Shown: piece by piece, positions 29,601 to 45,348 of the stretch | Layout: every line of letters begins with the position of its first letter | Position numbering within the stretch: the first letter of the stretch is position 1 | Origin: Pseudomonas sp. TH15 | GTDB taxonomy: Bacteria > Pseudomonadota > Gammaproteobacteria > Pseudomonadales > Pseudomonadaceae | Direction: 5' to 3' | Assembly: GCF_016651105.1 (NCBI RefSeq) | Contig: NZ_JAEKEL010000001.1 | Span: forward strand, 2,346,001-2,410,000 | Length of the DNA: 64,000 nucleotides | Translations under genes and position numbers: made by a program | The notes under the pieces: generated by a model | The model's input: only the letters and a program-made list of their open reading frames with translations | What the model was told of the DNA's origin: nothing | The model's database searches: none

Positions 29601-30125
29601 GACCTGAAACCGGCGCGCGATACCCAGACTGTCGCGGGGATGATCATCGCCCTGCGGGTCATGAAGAACAAAAAGGGCGACAAGATGGGTTTCATTACCC
29701 TCGACGACCGCTCGGGCCGGATCGAGGCGTCGTTGTTCGCCGAGGCATTCCATTCCGCGCAGTCGCTGTTGCAGACCGATGCGATGGTGGTGGTCGAAGG
29801 CGAAGTCAGCAACGACGACTTCTCTGGCGGCCTGCGGCTGCGGGTCAAGCGGGTGATGAGCATGGAAGATGCGCGCACCAACCTGGCCGAAAGCCTGCGC
29901 TTGAAGCTGCAGACCCAGGATTTGAAGGGCGATCAGCTACGCTGGCTCGGTGAGCTGTTCAAGCGTCACCGAGGTGCGTGTCCGATCACCATGGAATACA
30001 CCAGTCCCGATGCGAAGGCCTTGCTGCAGTTCGGCGAGACCTGGCGAATCGACCCGGCGGATGCCTTGATTCAAGCTCTGCGTGACCAGTTCGGGCGAGA
30101 CAACGTCTTCCTCCAATACCGTTGA
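26604..30125 (+). CDS. dnaE: DNA polymerase III alpha subunit
   Basis: The replicative polymerase. The 1173-residue protein starts [19 protein letters not shown] (PHP domain, roughly 1-280), has the palm with catalytic Asp residues in [14 protein letters not shown], and ends in helix-hairpin-helix and OB-fold domains. The length is that of other Pseudomonas DnaE. The open frame starts 39 codons earlier, but that extension reads through the palindromic element, so 26604 is chosen; ACAGGA precedes it. Confidence 0.98.
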   Translation: MPASFVHLRLHTEYSLVDGLVRIKPLVKTLVGMNMPAVAVTDQNNMCSLVKFYKASMGAGIKPICGADLWLSNKDPDNALSRISLLAMNAVGYRNLTELISRGFIDGQRNGSIIIEREWVAEASEGLIMLSAAKEGEIGLAMLSGNPVEAETLAREWMTVFPDRFYLEIQRTNRPNDEEQLHGAVALAEKIGAPLVATNDVRFIKQEDFAAHETRVCIGEGRALDDPRRSKNYSDQQYLKSAEEMAELFSDIPEALENTVEIAKRCNIEVKLGKHFLPNFPIPDGMTIDEYFRKVSFDGLEERLSVLLPKDTTEDYEAKRQVYVDRLNFELDIIIQMGFPGYFLIVMDFIQWAKSNGVPVGPGRGSGAGSLVAYVQKITDLDPLEYDLLFERFLNPERVSMPDFDVDFCMDGRDRVIEYVAEKYGRNAVSQIITFGSMAAKAVVRDVARVQGKSYGLADRLSKMIPFEVGMTLEKAYEQEEILRDFIKVDEEAAEIWEMARKLEGVVRNVGKHAGGVVIAPTKLTDFSPIYCDEAGDGLVTQFDKDDVEAAGLVKFDFLGLRTLTVIDWALKTINRDRAKVDEPPLDIAFIPLDDKPTYTLLQKAETTAVFQLESRGMKELIKKLKPDCLEDLIALVALFRPGPLQSGMVDDFINRKHGRAELAYPHSDYQYEGLKPVLAPTYGIILYQEQVMQIAQVMAGYTLGGADMLRRAMGKKKPEEMAKQRGGFIEGCTANNIDPDLSGNIFDLVEKFAGYGFNKSHSAAYGLVSYQTAWLKTHYPAPFMAAVLSADMHNTDKVVTLIEEIRTMKLRLDAPDVNTSEFKFTVNDEGRIIYGLGAIKGVGEGPVEAITEARQAGPFKDLFDFCARVDLKRINKRTLDGLIRSGALDRLGPYFHDEQKAYQANIDRNRAVLLNAMEGAIKAAEQTARTKDSGHVDLFGGLFVEEDADVYANHRKAKELTLKERLKGEKDTLGLYLTGHPIDEYEGEIRRFARQRIIDLKPARDTQTVAGMIIALRVMKNKKGDKMGFITLDDRSGRIEASLFAEAFHSAQSLLQTDAMVVVEGEVSNDDFSGGLRLRVKRVMSMEDARTNLAESLRLKLQTQDLKGDQLRWLGELFKRHRGACPITMEYTSPDAKALLQFGETWRIDPADALIQALRDQFGRDNVFLQYR

Positions 30126-30277
30126 CGGTCAGGTGGCATTCTTTACCATTAAGAGCATGGCCTGATCTCGACTCAATTTTTAATCTCGACCTGAACGCGC
30201 CTCTCCCTTAAGGTAGGGCGCGAATAGACAACCGGCCGGCCCAAGCTCTCTTGGATGTCGACCCAAGACGGACGCCT

Positions 30278-31225
30278 ATGAACCCGAATTTTCTAGATTT
30301 CGAACAGCCGATCGCCGACCTGCAAGCCAAGATCGAAGAGTTGCGCTTGGTCGGTAATGACAATTCGCTGAATATCGGCGATGAGATTTCCCGCCTGCAG
30401 GACAAAAGCAGCACGCTGACCGAAGACATCTTCGGCAAGCTGACCAGTTGGCAGATCGCGCGTCTGGCGCGTCACCCGCGCCGCCCGTACACCCTGGACT
30501 ACATCGAACACATCTTCACCGAGTTCGACGAACTGCACGGCGATCGTCACTTCTCTGACGACGCTGCCATCGTTGGCGGTATCGCCCGTCTGGACGACCA
30601 GCCAGTAATGATCATCGGTCACCAGAAAGGCCGTGAAGTGCGCGAGAAGGTTCGCCGCAACTTCGGCATGCCGCGTCCGGAAGGCTACCGCAAGGCCTGC
30701 CGCCTGATGGAAATGGCCGAGCGCTTCAAAATGCCGATCCTGACCTTCATCGACACCCCGGGTGCTTACCCTGGTATCGACGCCGAAGAGCGCAACCAGA
30801 GTGAAGCGATTGCCTGGAACCTGCGCGTCATGGCGCGTCTGAAGACCCCGATCATCGCCACCGTCATCGGTGAAGGTGGTTCGGGTGGTGCGTTGGCGAT
30901 CGGCGTTTGTGATCAACTGAACATGCTGCAGTACTCGACCTACGCGGTGATTTCGCCGGAAGGTTGCGCTTCGATTCTGTGGAAAACCGCCGAGAAAGCA
31001 CCGGATGCCGCTGAAGCCATGGGCATCACCGCCGAGCGCCTGAAAGGCCTGGGCATCGTCGACAAAGTGATCGGCGAGCCTTTGGGCGGCGCCCACCGCG
31101 ACCCGGCTGCTGCCGCTGCATCGATCCGCGCCGAGCTGAGCTCGCAACTGGCGATGCTGAAGAAGTTCGACAACGAAGCGCTGCTCAAGCGTCGTTACGA
31201 GCGACTGATGAGCTACGGTCTCTGA
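30278..31225 (+). CDS. accA: Acetyl-CoA carboxylase carboxyltransferase alpha subunit
   Basis: Forms, with AccD, the carboxyltransferase that makes malonyl-CoA. The 315-residue protein starts [19 protein letters not shown]; the oxyanion glycine motifs ([13 protein letters not shown]) and [11 protein letters not shown] are present. The dnaE-accA gap of about 150 bases shows only an imperfect GC-rich hairpin near 30198-30224. The frame is open nine codons upstream of the chosen ATG. Confidence 0.97.
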   Translation: MNPNFLDFEQPIADLQAKIEELRLVGNDNSLNIGDEISRLQDKSSTLTEDIFGKLTSWQIARLARHPRRPYTLDYIEHIFTEFDELHGDRHFSDDAAIVGGIARLDDQPVMIIGHQKGREVREKVRRNFGMPRPEGYRKACRLMEMAERFKMPILTFIDTPGAYPGIDAEERNQSEAIAWNLRVMARLKTPIIATVIGEGGSGGALAIGVCDQLNMLQYSTYAVISPEGCASILWKTAEKAPDAAEAMGITAERLKGLGIVDKVIGEPLGGAHRDPAAAAASIRAELSSQLAMLKKFDNEALLKRRYERLMSYGL

Positions 31226-31240
31226 TCTGACCTCGGCTTC

Positions 31241-31335
31241 AATGTGGGAGCGGGATTGCTCGCGAAAGCGGTATAACAGGCAACCAATGTGTTGAATGTT
31301 GAGCCGCTTTCGCGAGCAAGCCCGCTCCCACATTT
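31241..31335. repeat. REPIN between accA and tilS
   Basis: The arms AATGTGGGAGCGGGATTGCT and AGCAAGCCCGCTCCCACATT are inverted and extend through CGCGAAAGCGG / CCGCTTTCGCG. One mismatch (GGAT for GGCT) marks it as slightly diverged from the 38 kb copy. Confidence 0.9.
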
Positions 31336-31356
31336 GATTTGCGTGAAGTGATCGAT

Positions 31357-32685
31357 ATGAGTCAGTCCATGATTGATCTTCCTGCCAGGCTCCTGCTGAA
31401 TCTCAAACCTTGGCGCAACGCCAAAGCCTGGCGCATCGCTTTCTCCGGTGGCCTCGACTCCACCGTCCTGTTGCACCTTCTCGCTTATCTCGCAAAAACC
31501 GAATCCCTGCCGACGCTCAAAGCCATCCATGTCCATCACGGTCTTCAGGCTGTGGCTGATGCGTGGCCGGAACACTGTCAGTCGATGTGTGATGCGCTGG
31601 GTGTAGCGTTGCTGGTCGAGCGCGTGACGGTGCAGCCGGGTGCCAGTCTGGAACGGGCGGCGCGGGATGCGCGATATGCGGTGTTCAGTGCGTTGACGCA
31701 AGCTGATGATGTATTGCTGACCGGTCAGCATCGCGATGATCAAGCGGAAACGCTGTTGTTCCGGTTATTGCGTGGCGCCGGTGTGCGCGGGTTGTCAGGG
31801 ATGCCGAAGCAACGACCGGTGGGGCAGGGCACGTTGATTCGTCCGTTGCTGGATGTCTCGCGGGCCGAGCTGGAAGCTTACGCGCAGGCTCAGCAATTGC
31901 ACTGGATAGAAGACCCGTCGAATCAGGATCGGCAATTTTCGCGCAACTACCTGCGTCATCAAGTCATGCCGCTGCTGACCGGGCGCTGGCCGCAAGCGCA
32001 GGCGAGCATGGCCCGCAGCGCCGCGCATCTGCGTGAGGCGCAAGGCTTGCTTGATGAGTTGGCAAAAATCGATCTGGCGCAGGCCGCGACGGCTCATGAT
32101 TTCCAATGGCTGGGATTGCCGTCGCTTGAGCTGGCGCCGCTCGCAGCGCTCTCCGCAGCCCGCCAGCGAAATGCTCTCGGTCATTGGCTCGAGCCGTTGA
32201 CTCGACTGCCTGAGACTGACCATTGGTCGGGTTGGTCGAGTCTGTGCGAAGCCGCTGGCGATGCTTCACCCCTCTGGCGTCTGGCCGATGGCCAGTTGCA
32301 TCGCAGCGCCGGTCGTGTGTGGTGGCTCAGTGGCGACTGGCTGCGCGCGCCAGTGATCGGCGCTGAGTGGCAGGCGCCATCTTCAGCGCTACGCTTGCCC
32401 GATAACGGGTGTGTCATGTTCAGCGGGCAGACTCCTTGCGGGCCATTGCACATCGCTTATCGTGAGGGAGGCGAGGTCATGGATCTGGCCGATCGCGGGC
32501 ACCGCGACCTCAAGCGTTTGCTCAATGAACGCGGTGTTCCGCCGTTTGCCCGTGGCAGATTGCCGCTGCTCTATCGAGGTGAGCATTTGCTGGCGGTGGC
32601 GGGGCTGCGGGGGTTAAACGGCAGTGCGCGGGACGGCTGGGATTTACAGTGGCAGCCACCGAACGAAGATCAAGGTTTGAGCTGA
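31357..32685 (+). CDS. tilS: tRNA(Ile)-lysidine synthase
   Basis: Converts C34 of the CAU-anticodon Ile tRNA to lysidine. The protein (442 residues from this start) has the PP-loop motif AFSGGLDSTVLLHLL near residue 30, then HRDDQAETLLFRLLRGAG and the family SRNYLRHQVMPLL region. Two smaller C-terminal domains are visible. The start could instead be the ATG at 31369. GAAGTGATC before 31357 is a weak ribosome site. Confidence 0.94.
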   Translation: MSQSMIDLPARLLLNLKPWRNAKAWRIAFSGGLDSTVLLHLLAYLAKTESLPTLKAIHVHHGLQAVADAWPEHCQSMCDALGVALLVERVTVQPGASLERAARDARYAVFSALTQADDVLLTGQHRDDQAETLLFRLLRGAGVRGLSGMPKQRPVGQGTLIRPLLDVSRAELEAYAQAQQLHWIEDPSNQDRQFSRNYLRHQVMPLLTGRWPQAQASMARSAAHLREAQGLLDELAKIDLAQAATAHDFQWLGLPSLELAPLAALSAARQRNALGHWLEPLTRLPETDHWSGWSSLCEAAGDASPLWRLADGQLHRSAGRVWWLSGDWLRAPVIGAEWQAPSSALRLPDNGCVMFSGQTPCGPLHIAYREGGEVMDLADRGHRDLKRLLNERGVPPFARGRLPLLYRGEHLLAVAGLRGLNGSARDGWDLQWQPPNEDQGLS

Positions 32686-32938
32686 AAGGGGCTTTCCGGT
32701 AGACTACGCTCCCTTCTTGATACAACTTCTGTGGATTCGCCTGAATTGCAGGAGTTGCCGATTACCAAGCAGTCTTTGCTGGGCGATTCCAAAAAATGTG
32801 TAGCGAGCAACGCACCGGTGTTTCATCTCCCGGTCTGTCCCAACGCGGCGGTTTTTTTGAAAGATGCACTGTGATTAATGCAGGTGATCGGGGGCTTCGG
32901 CCTTCCTTCGCTTTCCCCGGCGGCTCGGACCGCTTTAA

Positions 32939-35442
<2,504 letters not shown>

Positions 35443-35547
35443 TCCTCAATTCTCCGGTAAAGTACCGCACGAATTAATGTTCAGGCCCCCGGGCCTGAGC
35501 CTTATCGTCCGCAAGCCTGCCCGCTGCACATCACTTGCCGACGGTAA

Positions 35548-36888
<1,341 letters not shown>

Positions 36889-36970
36889 GTGGTAAATAGT
36901 AAAAAGACACCGGATTGTGTCGAAAAAATCGCGACAGCGACGGTTTTGCCACTAATCTGATGCCTTATAA

Positions 36971-37000
36971 GCACAAGCCTGGGTCTTCCAGGCTTCGTGC
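36971..37000 (+). other. Strong hairpin between eno and ftsB
   Basis: GCACAAGCCTGG / CCAGGCTTCGTGC form a 12-pair stem with a GTCTT loop and one bulge. There is no T-run after it, so it is not a clear intrinsic terminator; it may be a processing or stability element in the eno-ftsB transcript. Confidence 0.6.
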
Positions 37001-37058
37001 TATCAGAAGCTTCATAGTTTTGGCATGGCTGTCTTTTTTCACTGGATACCTGATTTCG

Positions 37059-37337
37059 ATGCGCAGTCCCAATTGGTTGTTCCTCATCTTGCTTCTGCTG
37101 CTGGCTGGCCTGCAGTACCGCCTGTGGGTGGGAAATGGCAGTCTGGCGCAAGTGGCCGAGCTGACTCAGCAGATCGCGGATCAACACGCTGAGAATGAAG
37201 GGTTGCTGGAACGCAATCGGGTCATGGACGCCGAAGTCAGTGAGTTGAAAAAAGGCATGGAGACCGTTGAAGAGCGGGCTCGTCATGAGTTGGGCATGGT
37301 CAAGGATGGTGAAACCCTTTACCAGTTGGCTCAATGA
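37059..37337 (+). CDS. ftsB: Cell division protein FtsB
   Basis: A bitopic inner-membrane divisome protein that pairs with FtsL and FtsQ. From MRSPNWLFLILLLLLAGLQY it is 92 residues: a membrane helix at about 4-20, then a coiled coil (heptads through QQIADQHAENEGLLERNR). The open frame continues upstream to 36915 with a second hydrophobic stretch, but family length favours 37059. Its ribosome site is weak. It overlaps ispD by 4 bases, a conserved pairing. Confidence 0.92.
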   Translation: MRSPNWLFLILLLLLAGLQYRLWVGNGSLAQVAELTQQIADQHAENEGLLERNRVMDAEVSELKKGMETVEERARHELGMVKDGETLYQLAQ

Positions 37338-38041
37338 TCCAGTCGTTACCGGCCTTCTGGGCCGTGATTCCTGCCGCGGGCGTTGGTGCCCGTATGGCCG
37401 CGGACCGTCCCAAGCAATACTTGCAACTGGGCGGGCGCACTATTCTCGAACACAGCCTCGGCTGTTTCCTTGATCATCCTGCCCTGAAGGGGTTGGTGGT
37501 CAGTCTTGCAATTGATGATCCTTATTGGCCGAACCTGGCCTGTGCCTCTGACCCTCGTATTCAGCGGGTTGAGGGTGGCGCAGAGCGTTCCGGGTCGGTG
37601 CTCAATGCGTTGCTGCATTTGCACGCGCTGGGCGCTGATGATGAGGATTGGGTGTTGGTGCATGACTCCGCACGGCCGAACCTGGCGCGTGATGATCTCG
37701 ATAAGTTACTGAGTGAACTGGCGGATGATCCGGTCGGCGGACTGCTGGCGGTGCCGGCGCGCGATACCTTGAAGCGGGTCGATAAGCACGGTCGTGTTGT
37801 TGAAACCGTGGATCGTAGCGTGATCTGGCAAGCCTATACGCCGCAGATGTTTCGCCTCGGCGCGTTGCATCGGGCATTGGCCGACAGTCTGGTGGCCGAT
37901 GCGGTGATCACTGATGAAGCTTCGGCGATGGAGTGGGCGGGTTTGGCTCCGCGTCTGATCGAAGGGCGGTCCGACAACCTCAAAGTCACGCGCCCCGAAG
38001 ATCTGGAGTGGTTGCGCCAGCGTTGGGCCAATCGCCGCTGA
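37334..38041 (+). CDS. ispD: 2-C-methyl-D-erythritol 4-phosphate cytidylyltransferase
   Basis: The third MEP-pathway step, attaching CMP to MEP. The 235-residue protein has the nucleotide-binding start IPAAGVGARMAADRPKQYL and VHDSARPNLARDDL. Its start overlaps ftsB. IspF, two steps later, is encoded 3 kb downstream beyond the formaldehyde genes, which appear to split a usual ispD-ispF neighbourhood. Confidence 0.97.
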   Translation: MIQSLPAFWAVIPAAGVGARMAADRPKQYLQLGGRTILEHSLGCFLDHPALKGLVVSLAIDDPYWPNLACASDPRIQRVEGGAERSGSVLNALLHLHALGADDEDWVLVHDSARPNLARDDLDKLLSELADDPVGGLLAVPARDTLKRVDKHGRVVETVDRSVIWQAYTPQMFRLGALHRALADSLVADAVITDEASAMEWAGLAPRLIEGRSDNLKVTRPEDLEWLRQRWANRR

Positions 38042-38062
38042 GTGCTGTGGTGTCTATCAGAT

Positions 38063-38164
38063 TGCTTTCGCGAGCAAGCCCGCTCCCACATTGAAATAGC
38101 GTCGGTCCCAGAACCCGCATCCACCCGAGATCAAATGTGGGAGCGGGCTTGCTCGCGAAGGCGG
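38063..38164. repeat. REPIN between ispD and the LysR gene
   Basis: Inverted arms CTTTCGCGAGCAAGCCCGCT and AGCGGGCTTGCTCGCGAAGG flank a 50-base spacer. It lies between convergent genes, so it may act on both transcripts' 3' ends. Confidence 0.9.
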
Positions 38165-38207
38165 TCGTCTGTTCAACAAACCTGTCACTGACAATACGCG
38201 AGCGTAT

Positions 38208-39104
38208 CTAGCCCCGATACTCCGGCCGCTCGGCCAACCCTTCCTTCAAATAATCCACCAACTTGCGCACCTTCGGCGACAGATGCCGTTGCTGTGGATA
38301 AAGCGCCCACACCGCCGTGTTCGGCGGTTGATGTGCCTCCAGCAGCGAAATCAACGCGCCGCTGTTCAAATGCTCCAGCACGTAATAGTCCGGCAACTGA
38401 CACAACCCCACCCCTTGTAGCGCCGCATCCAGTACCGCTTGCCCACTGTTGCAACGCCAATTTCCCTGCACCCGCTGGGAAAATTCCCGGCCGTTCTGTT
38501 CCAGTTGCCAGAGGTCCGAGCTGCCGATGAGGCAGTTATGCCGGCTCAGTTCCGACAAACTGTGTGGCCGACCATACCGTTCCAGGTAGGACGGTGACGC
38601 GCATAGGTACATGCGTCGTGGTGCCAGACGTGTCGCCACCAGCCGCGAATCTTGCAGGCGGCCGAGGCGGATCGCCAGGTCAAGGCCTTCATGAACCAGG
38701 TCGAGTTGGCGATTGCTCAGCTCAATGTCGATTCGAAGCTGCGGATAGAGCCCCATGAACCGGGTCACCAACGGCACGATGAACCGCTCGCCGTACGCCA
38801 CGGCGCAGGTCATGCGCAGCATGCCCTTGGGTTCACTGGTCAGGTCGCCGACCGCGCGCAACGCTTCTTCGCGTCCATCCTGCAAACGCTGGCAATGTTG
38901 CAGGAAGGTTTGTCCGGCTTCGGTCAGCGTAACCCGACGGGTGCTGCGGTACAGCAGCCGCGTCTGAAGACGCTCTTCCAGGCGTACGATTTGTCGACTG
39001 ACATGGGAGGAAGAAACCCCAAGACGTTCAGCCGCCGCGGTGAATTGGCTGCACTCGGCAACGGCGACGAACTCGTCGATCCCTTCCCAGCGGTTGTCTG
39101 ACAT
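38208..39104 (-). CDS. LysR-family transcriptional regulator
   Basis: A 298-residue LysR protein: winged helix-turn-helix at about residues 10-70 (FTAAAERLGVSSSHVSRQI...LEERLQTRLLYRSTRR) and an effector domain from about 90. It is read divergently from frmA, with a 107-base shared promoter gap, so frmA/fghA is its likely target; the effector is unknown. The Ser-Ser-His in the recognition helix resembles the CrgA/DsdC-like subgroup only generally. Confidence 0.9.
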   Translation of the reverse strand: MSDNRWEGIDEFVAVAECSQFTAAAERLGVSSSHVSRQIVRLEERLQTRLLYRSTRRVTLTEAGQTFLQHCQRLQDGREEALRAVGDLTSEPKGMLRMTCAVAYGERFIVPLVTRFMGLYPQLRIDIELSNRQLDLVHEGLDLAIRLGRLQDSRLVATRLAPRRMYLCASPSYLERYGRPHSLSELSRHNCLIGSSDLWQLEQNGREFSQRVQGNWRCNSGQAVLDAALQGVGLCQLPDYYVLEHLNSGALISLLEAHQPPNTAVWALYPQQRHLSPKVRKLVDYLKEGLAERPEYRG

Positions 39105-39109
39105 TTAGG

Positions 39110-40324
<1,215 letters not shown>

Positions 40325-40332
40325 GGTCGGTC

Positions 40333-41178
40333 ATGAGCTTGGAAAATATCTCCTGCCAGAAGAGCTTCGGCGGCTGGCATAAACGCTACCGGCACCGCTC
40401 CGACGTGCTCGGCTGCGACATGGTGTTCGCCGTGTACCTGCCGCCGCAAGCGGAGCAGGGCGGCAAACTGCCGGTGCTGTACTGGTTGTCCGGCCTGACC
40501 TGCACCGACGAAAACTTCATGCACAAGGCTGGTGCCATGCGCATGGCCGCCGAGCTGGGGTTGATCATCGTCGCACCGGACACCAGCCCGCGCGGCGCCG
40601 ATGTGCCGGGTGATCCGGATGGCGCCTGGGACTTTGGCCTGGGTGCCGGTTTCTATCTGAATGCCACGCAGGAACCGTGGTCGCGACACTATCGGATGCA
40701 TGACTATGTCGTGCAGGAATTGCCGGCATTGGTCGAGGCGCATTTCCCGGCGTCTGACAAACGCGGCATCAGCGGCCACTCCATGGGTGGCCACGGTGCG
40801 CTGGTCTGCGCGCTGCGTAATCCGGGGCGTTATCAGTCGGTGTCGGCGTTTTCGCCGATCAACAATCCGATGGATTGCCCGTGGGGCCAAAAGGCCTTCT
40901 CCCGCTACCTGGGTGAAGACCGTTCCAAGTGGCGCGAATGGGATGCGTGCGCCCTGATCGCCGAGGCTGCCGAGAAGCTACCGTTGCTGGTCGACCAAGG
41001 TGATCGCGACGATTTCCTCGCCAACCAGCTCAAGCCTGAAGCCCTGCAACAGGCGGCCAAACTGGCCGGTCATCCGCTGACGTTGCGCCTGCAACCGGGC
41101 TACGACCACAGCTATTTCTTCATCGCCAGTTTCATCGACGATCACTTACAGCATCATGCGCGCGCTCTAGGCGCCTAA
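40333..41178 (+). CDS. fghA: S-formylglutathione hydrolase
   Basis: A serine esterase that releases formate and glutathione from S-formylglutathione, completing formaldehyde oxidation. The 281-residue alpha/beta hydrolase has the nucleophile in [11 protein letters not shown] and the catalytic His near [16 protein letters not shown] lies before the ATG. An intrinsic-terminator-like hairpin follows at 41202. Confidence 0.96.
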   Translation: MSLENISCQKSFGGWHKRYRHRSDVLGCDMVFAVYLPPQAEQGGKLPVLYWLSGLTCTDENFMHKAGAMRMAAELGLIIVAPDTSPRGADVPGDPDGAWDFGLGAGFYLNATQEPWSRHYRMHDYVVQELPALVEAHFPASDKRGISGHSMGGHGALVCALRNPGRYQSVSAFSPINNPMDCPWGQKAFSRYLGEDRSKWREWDACALIAEAAEKLPLLVDQGDRDDFLANQLKPEALQQAAKLAGHPLTLRLQPGYDHSYFFIASFIDDHLQHHARALGA

Positions 41179-41201
41179 TGTCCGACAAAGCAGGTAGAAT
41201 C

Positions 41202-41231
41202 ACGCCCTGACAAAAATCGGGGCGTTTTTTT
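41202..41231 (+). terminator. Terminator-like hairpin directly before ispF
   Basis: ACGCCC and GGGCGT pair around a 12-base loop and are followed by seven T residues; the next base is the A of the ispF ATG. It would end the frmA-fghA transcript, but ispF translation must then use a transcript whose only SD-like sequence (GGGGCG) sits in the stem. Confidence 0.65.
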
Positions 41232-41705
41232 ATGCGTATTGGCCACGGCTATGATGTGCACCGTTTCGCTGAAGGCGATTTCATTACTCTGGGCGGCGTG
41301 CGCATTGCACACGGCTTCGGGCTGCTCGCTCACTCCGACGGTGACGTCCTGCTGCACGCCTTGAGCGATGCCTTGCTCGGCGCGGCTGCGTTGGGTGATA
41401 TCGGCAAGCACTTCCCGGACACCGACCCAAAATTCAAAGGCGCGGATAGCCGCGTGCTGTTGCGTCACGTCGTCGCACTGATCCACGCCAAGGGCTGGAA
41501 AGTCGGCAATGTGGATAACACCATCGTCGCCCAGGCGCCGAAAATGGCCCCGCATATCGAATCGATGCGCGCTCTGATTGCCGCGGATCTTCAAGTTGAG
41601 TTGGATCAAGTGAACGTGAAAGCTACCACCACCGAAAAGCTTGGCTTTGTCGGTCGCGAAGAAGGCATTGCCGTGCATTCCGTTGCCTTGTTGCTGCGCG
41701 CATGA
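41232..41705 (+). CDS. ispF: 2-C-methyl-D-erythritol 2,4-cyclodiphosphate synthase
   Basis: Cyclises CDP-ME 2-phosphate with release of CMP. The 157-residue trimeric protein has zinc ligands in GHGYDVHRF and the motif [32 protein letters not shown] is the normal N-terminus, so the start is right despite the adjacent T-run. It overlaps truD by 4 bases. Confidence 0.97.
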   Translation: MRIGHGYDVHRFAEGDFITLGGVRIAHGFGLLAHSDGDVLLHALSDALLGAAALGDIGKHFPDTDPKFKGADSRVLLRHVVALIHAKGWKVGNVDNTIVAQAPKMAPHIESMRALIAADLQVELDQVNVKATTTEKLGFVGREEGIAVHSVALLLRA

Positions 41706-42747
41706 ACGAATTGCAATTGCTCGGCCCGCGAGCCTATGGCGAAGCCCTCGGCACGGCGGTACTGAAAGCCACTGCGGAAGATTTCCAGGTCGATGAAGTG
41801 CTCAATATCCCGCTCAGCGGCGATGGCGAACACCTGTGGATCTGGGTTGAAAAGCGCGGTCTGAACACCGAAGAAGCCGCACGACGGATTGCCAAGGCGG
41901 CCGGCGTGCCGTTGCGCACCGTCAGTTATGCGGGCCTGAAGGATCGTCAGGCGCTGACTCGCCAGTGGTTCAGTGTGCAACTGCCGGGCAAGGCCGATCC
42001 GGATCTGTCGGCAGCAGAAAACGACACGCTGAAGATCCTCAAGACCGGCCGGCACAAGCGCAAGCTGCAACGCGGTGCTCACTCGGCCAATGGCTTCACC
42101 TTGCGCCTGACCCAGTTTGCTGGTGACAAGGCTGCGATCGAAGAACGCCTGCAATTGATTGCCAAGCAAGGTATTCCAAATTATTTCGGCTCCCAGCGCT
42201 TTGGGTTTGACGGCGGTAACGTCGTTGACGCGCGCGGCTGGGCTGCACGCAAGGCGTTGCCGGAGCAGCGCAACGTTCGCTCGCGCCTGCTCTCCACCGC
42301 TCGCAGTTTCCTGTTTAACCAAGTGCTGGCGGCGCGTGTGGCGGATGGCACCTGGCAGCGTGCGTTGGTGGGTGATTTGCTGGCCTTCACCGACAGTCGC
42401 AGCTTCTTTCCGGCCGGTGAAGCTGAATGCAGCGATCCGCGCCTGGCGATTCTTGACCTGCATCCGACCGGCCCTCAGTGGGGCGAAGGTGACTCGCCGG
42501 CCACGGGCGCTGTCCATGAACTGGAGCAGGAAATCGCCAGCCGCGAAGCAGACTTGCGCGATTGGTTGATTAACGCCGGTATGAGCCACGAACGTCGCAT
42601 CCTGCGGCTGCCCATTGGTGGGTTGACGTGGCATTATCCCGAGCCTGACATTCTGCAACTGGAATTCGTCCTCCCGGCCGGATGCTTCGCCACCGTATTG
42701 GTGCGCGAACTCGTCGATCTGGTGCCGGTGGGGCAGACGGACAGCCC

Positions 42748-42760
<13 letters not shown>
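41702..42760 (+). CDS. truD: tRNA pseudouridine(13) synthase
   Basis: Makes pseudouridine at position 13 of tRNA(Glu). The 352-residue protein has the catalytic Asp in [17 protein letters not shown] (about residue 85), the [12 protein letters not shown] region, and a TRUD insertion domain. It overlaps surE by 13 bases. Confidence 0.96.
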
Positions 42761-44174
<1,414 letters not shown>

Positions 44175-44385
44175 GCATTTGTTTTTGCGCGCTGAATTCT
44201 ATTCGATTGTTCGGGTCTTACTCCGGCATCGATTGGTTAAACGGGATTTATCGGCGGGTAGCAAACGTGTGCGTGAAGCAATTTCGCTTCATTAAAGGTA
44301 AAGCCTGTACGGCCCGTTATACTTGCGACATTTCGTGCCGGAACACGGCAATCCACAATTTCAGCCACCACAAAGGGAGCGGCGG

Positions 44386-45243
44386 GTGAGTCTCACAGTC
44401 ATTGCGCAGCGTATGGGTACAACAAGCTTTCAGCGCCTGGTGACTGGCCTTGTCTTGAGCACGTTGCTGGTCGGTTGCTCCAGTACCAAATCGAGTTCCG
44501 TAGGCGTGGTGGATCGCAACAAAGCCGTCGCTCAGCGACCGGCCGTGACCACGGGTCAGTACGTCGTTCGGCCGAAAGACACCCTGTTCTCGATCGCTTT
44601 TCGCTACGGTTGGGACTACAAAGCCCTCGCAGCACGGAACAATATTCCTACGCCCTATACGATCCATCCGGGTCAGACAATTCGCTTCGATGGTCGTACC
44701 GGTTCAACGCCGACGGAGGTGGCCAGTTCGTCCGATTCAACGCCTTCGTCGTCGCTGAAAACCACGGTAATCCGACGTCAGGCAAATGGCACAACCACCA
44801 GCACAGCAGTGGTTGCACCGTCCGTCGCCAACAAGCCGGCACCTGCACCGCTGCCTCCAGCGGGCCCGGCCCCAACCGGCTGGGGATGGCCATCTAATGG
44901 CATATTAATTGGAAAATTCTCTTCAAACGGTAGTTTGAATAAAGGAATTGATATCGCCGGGGATTTGGGACAGCCTGTTTTAGCTGCGTCTGATGGGACG
45001 GTGGTATACGCCGGGAGTGGCTTAAGGGGCTACGGCGAATTAGTCATCATCAAACACAGCGATACCTACGTCAGTGCCTACGGACATAACCGCAGGCTGT
45101 TGGTTCGGGAGGGGCAGCAGGTCAAAGTCGGACAGACAATTGCCGAAATGGGGTCAACGGGTACAGACCGGGTGAAACTGCATTTTGAGATTCGCCGACA
45201 AGGTAAACCTGTAGATCCGCTGCAATTCCTGCCACGTCGTTGA
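44386..45243 (+). CDS. nlpD: NlpD-type lipoprotein, amidase activator, GTG start
   Basis: An outer-membrane lipoprotein that activates a septal amidase (AmiC type). The 285-residue protein has a lipobox LVGC (Cys31), a LysM domain near residues 60-105 (YVVRPKDTLFSIAFRYGW), and a C-terminal LytM/M23 domain. The zinc-binding His residues of active M23 enzymes are replaced (LNKGIDIAG; VKLHFEIR has Lys for the first His of HxH), so it is a non-catalytic activator. GTG at 44386 follows AAAGGGAG. A -10-like TATACT lies at 44318-44323, upstream of this start. The rpoS promoter of pseudomonads is usually inside nlpD; the second half is A+T-richer. Confidence 0.94.
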   Translation: MSLTVIAQRMGTTSFQRLVTGLVLSTLLVGCSSTKSSSVGVVDRNKAVAQRPAVTTGQYVVRPKDTLFSIAFRYGWDYKALAARNNIPTPYTIHPGQTIRFDGRTGSTPTEVASSSDSTPSSSLKTTVIRRQANGTTTSTAVVAPSVANKPAPAPLPPAGPAPTGWGWPSNGILIGKFSSNGSLNKGIDIAGDLGQPVLAASDGTVVYAGSGLRGYGELVIIKHSDTYVSAYGHNRRLLVREGQQVKVGQTIAEMGSTGTDRVKLHFEIRRQGKPVDPLQFLPRR

Positions 45244-45252
45244 TTTGTTGTC

Positions 45253-45282
45253 AGCCTGTTCCGTCACGTAGAGGGAACAGGC
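45253..45282 (+). other. Perfect 10-bp hairpin in the nlpD-rpoS gap
   Basis: AGCCTGTTCC and GGAACAGGCT pair with a 10-base loop, 66 bases before the rpoS ATG. No T-run follows, so it is better seen as an rpoS leader structure than a terminator. Confidence 0.6.
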
Positions 45283-45348
45283 TCCAGCGTTGCCAAGGAT
45301 AAAGGCGCCGCTTGAGCTTGAGGTCGAACTCACCAAAGGACTATAACA

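Noticed and set aside
36915..37058. Longer FtsB with a second hydrophobic segment from an upstream start
   Set aside because: FtsB is about 90-94 residues in Pseudomonas. The upstream part contains the hairpin at 36971-37000 and has no family match.
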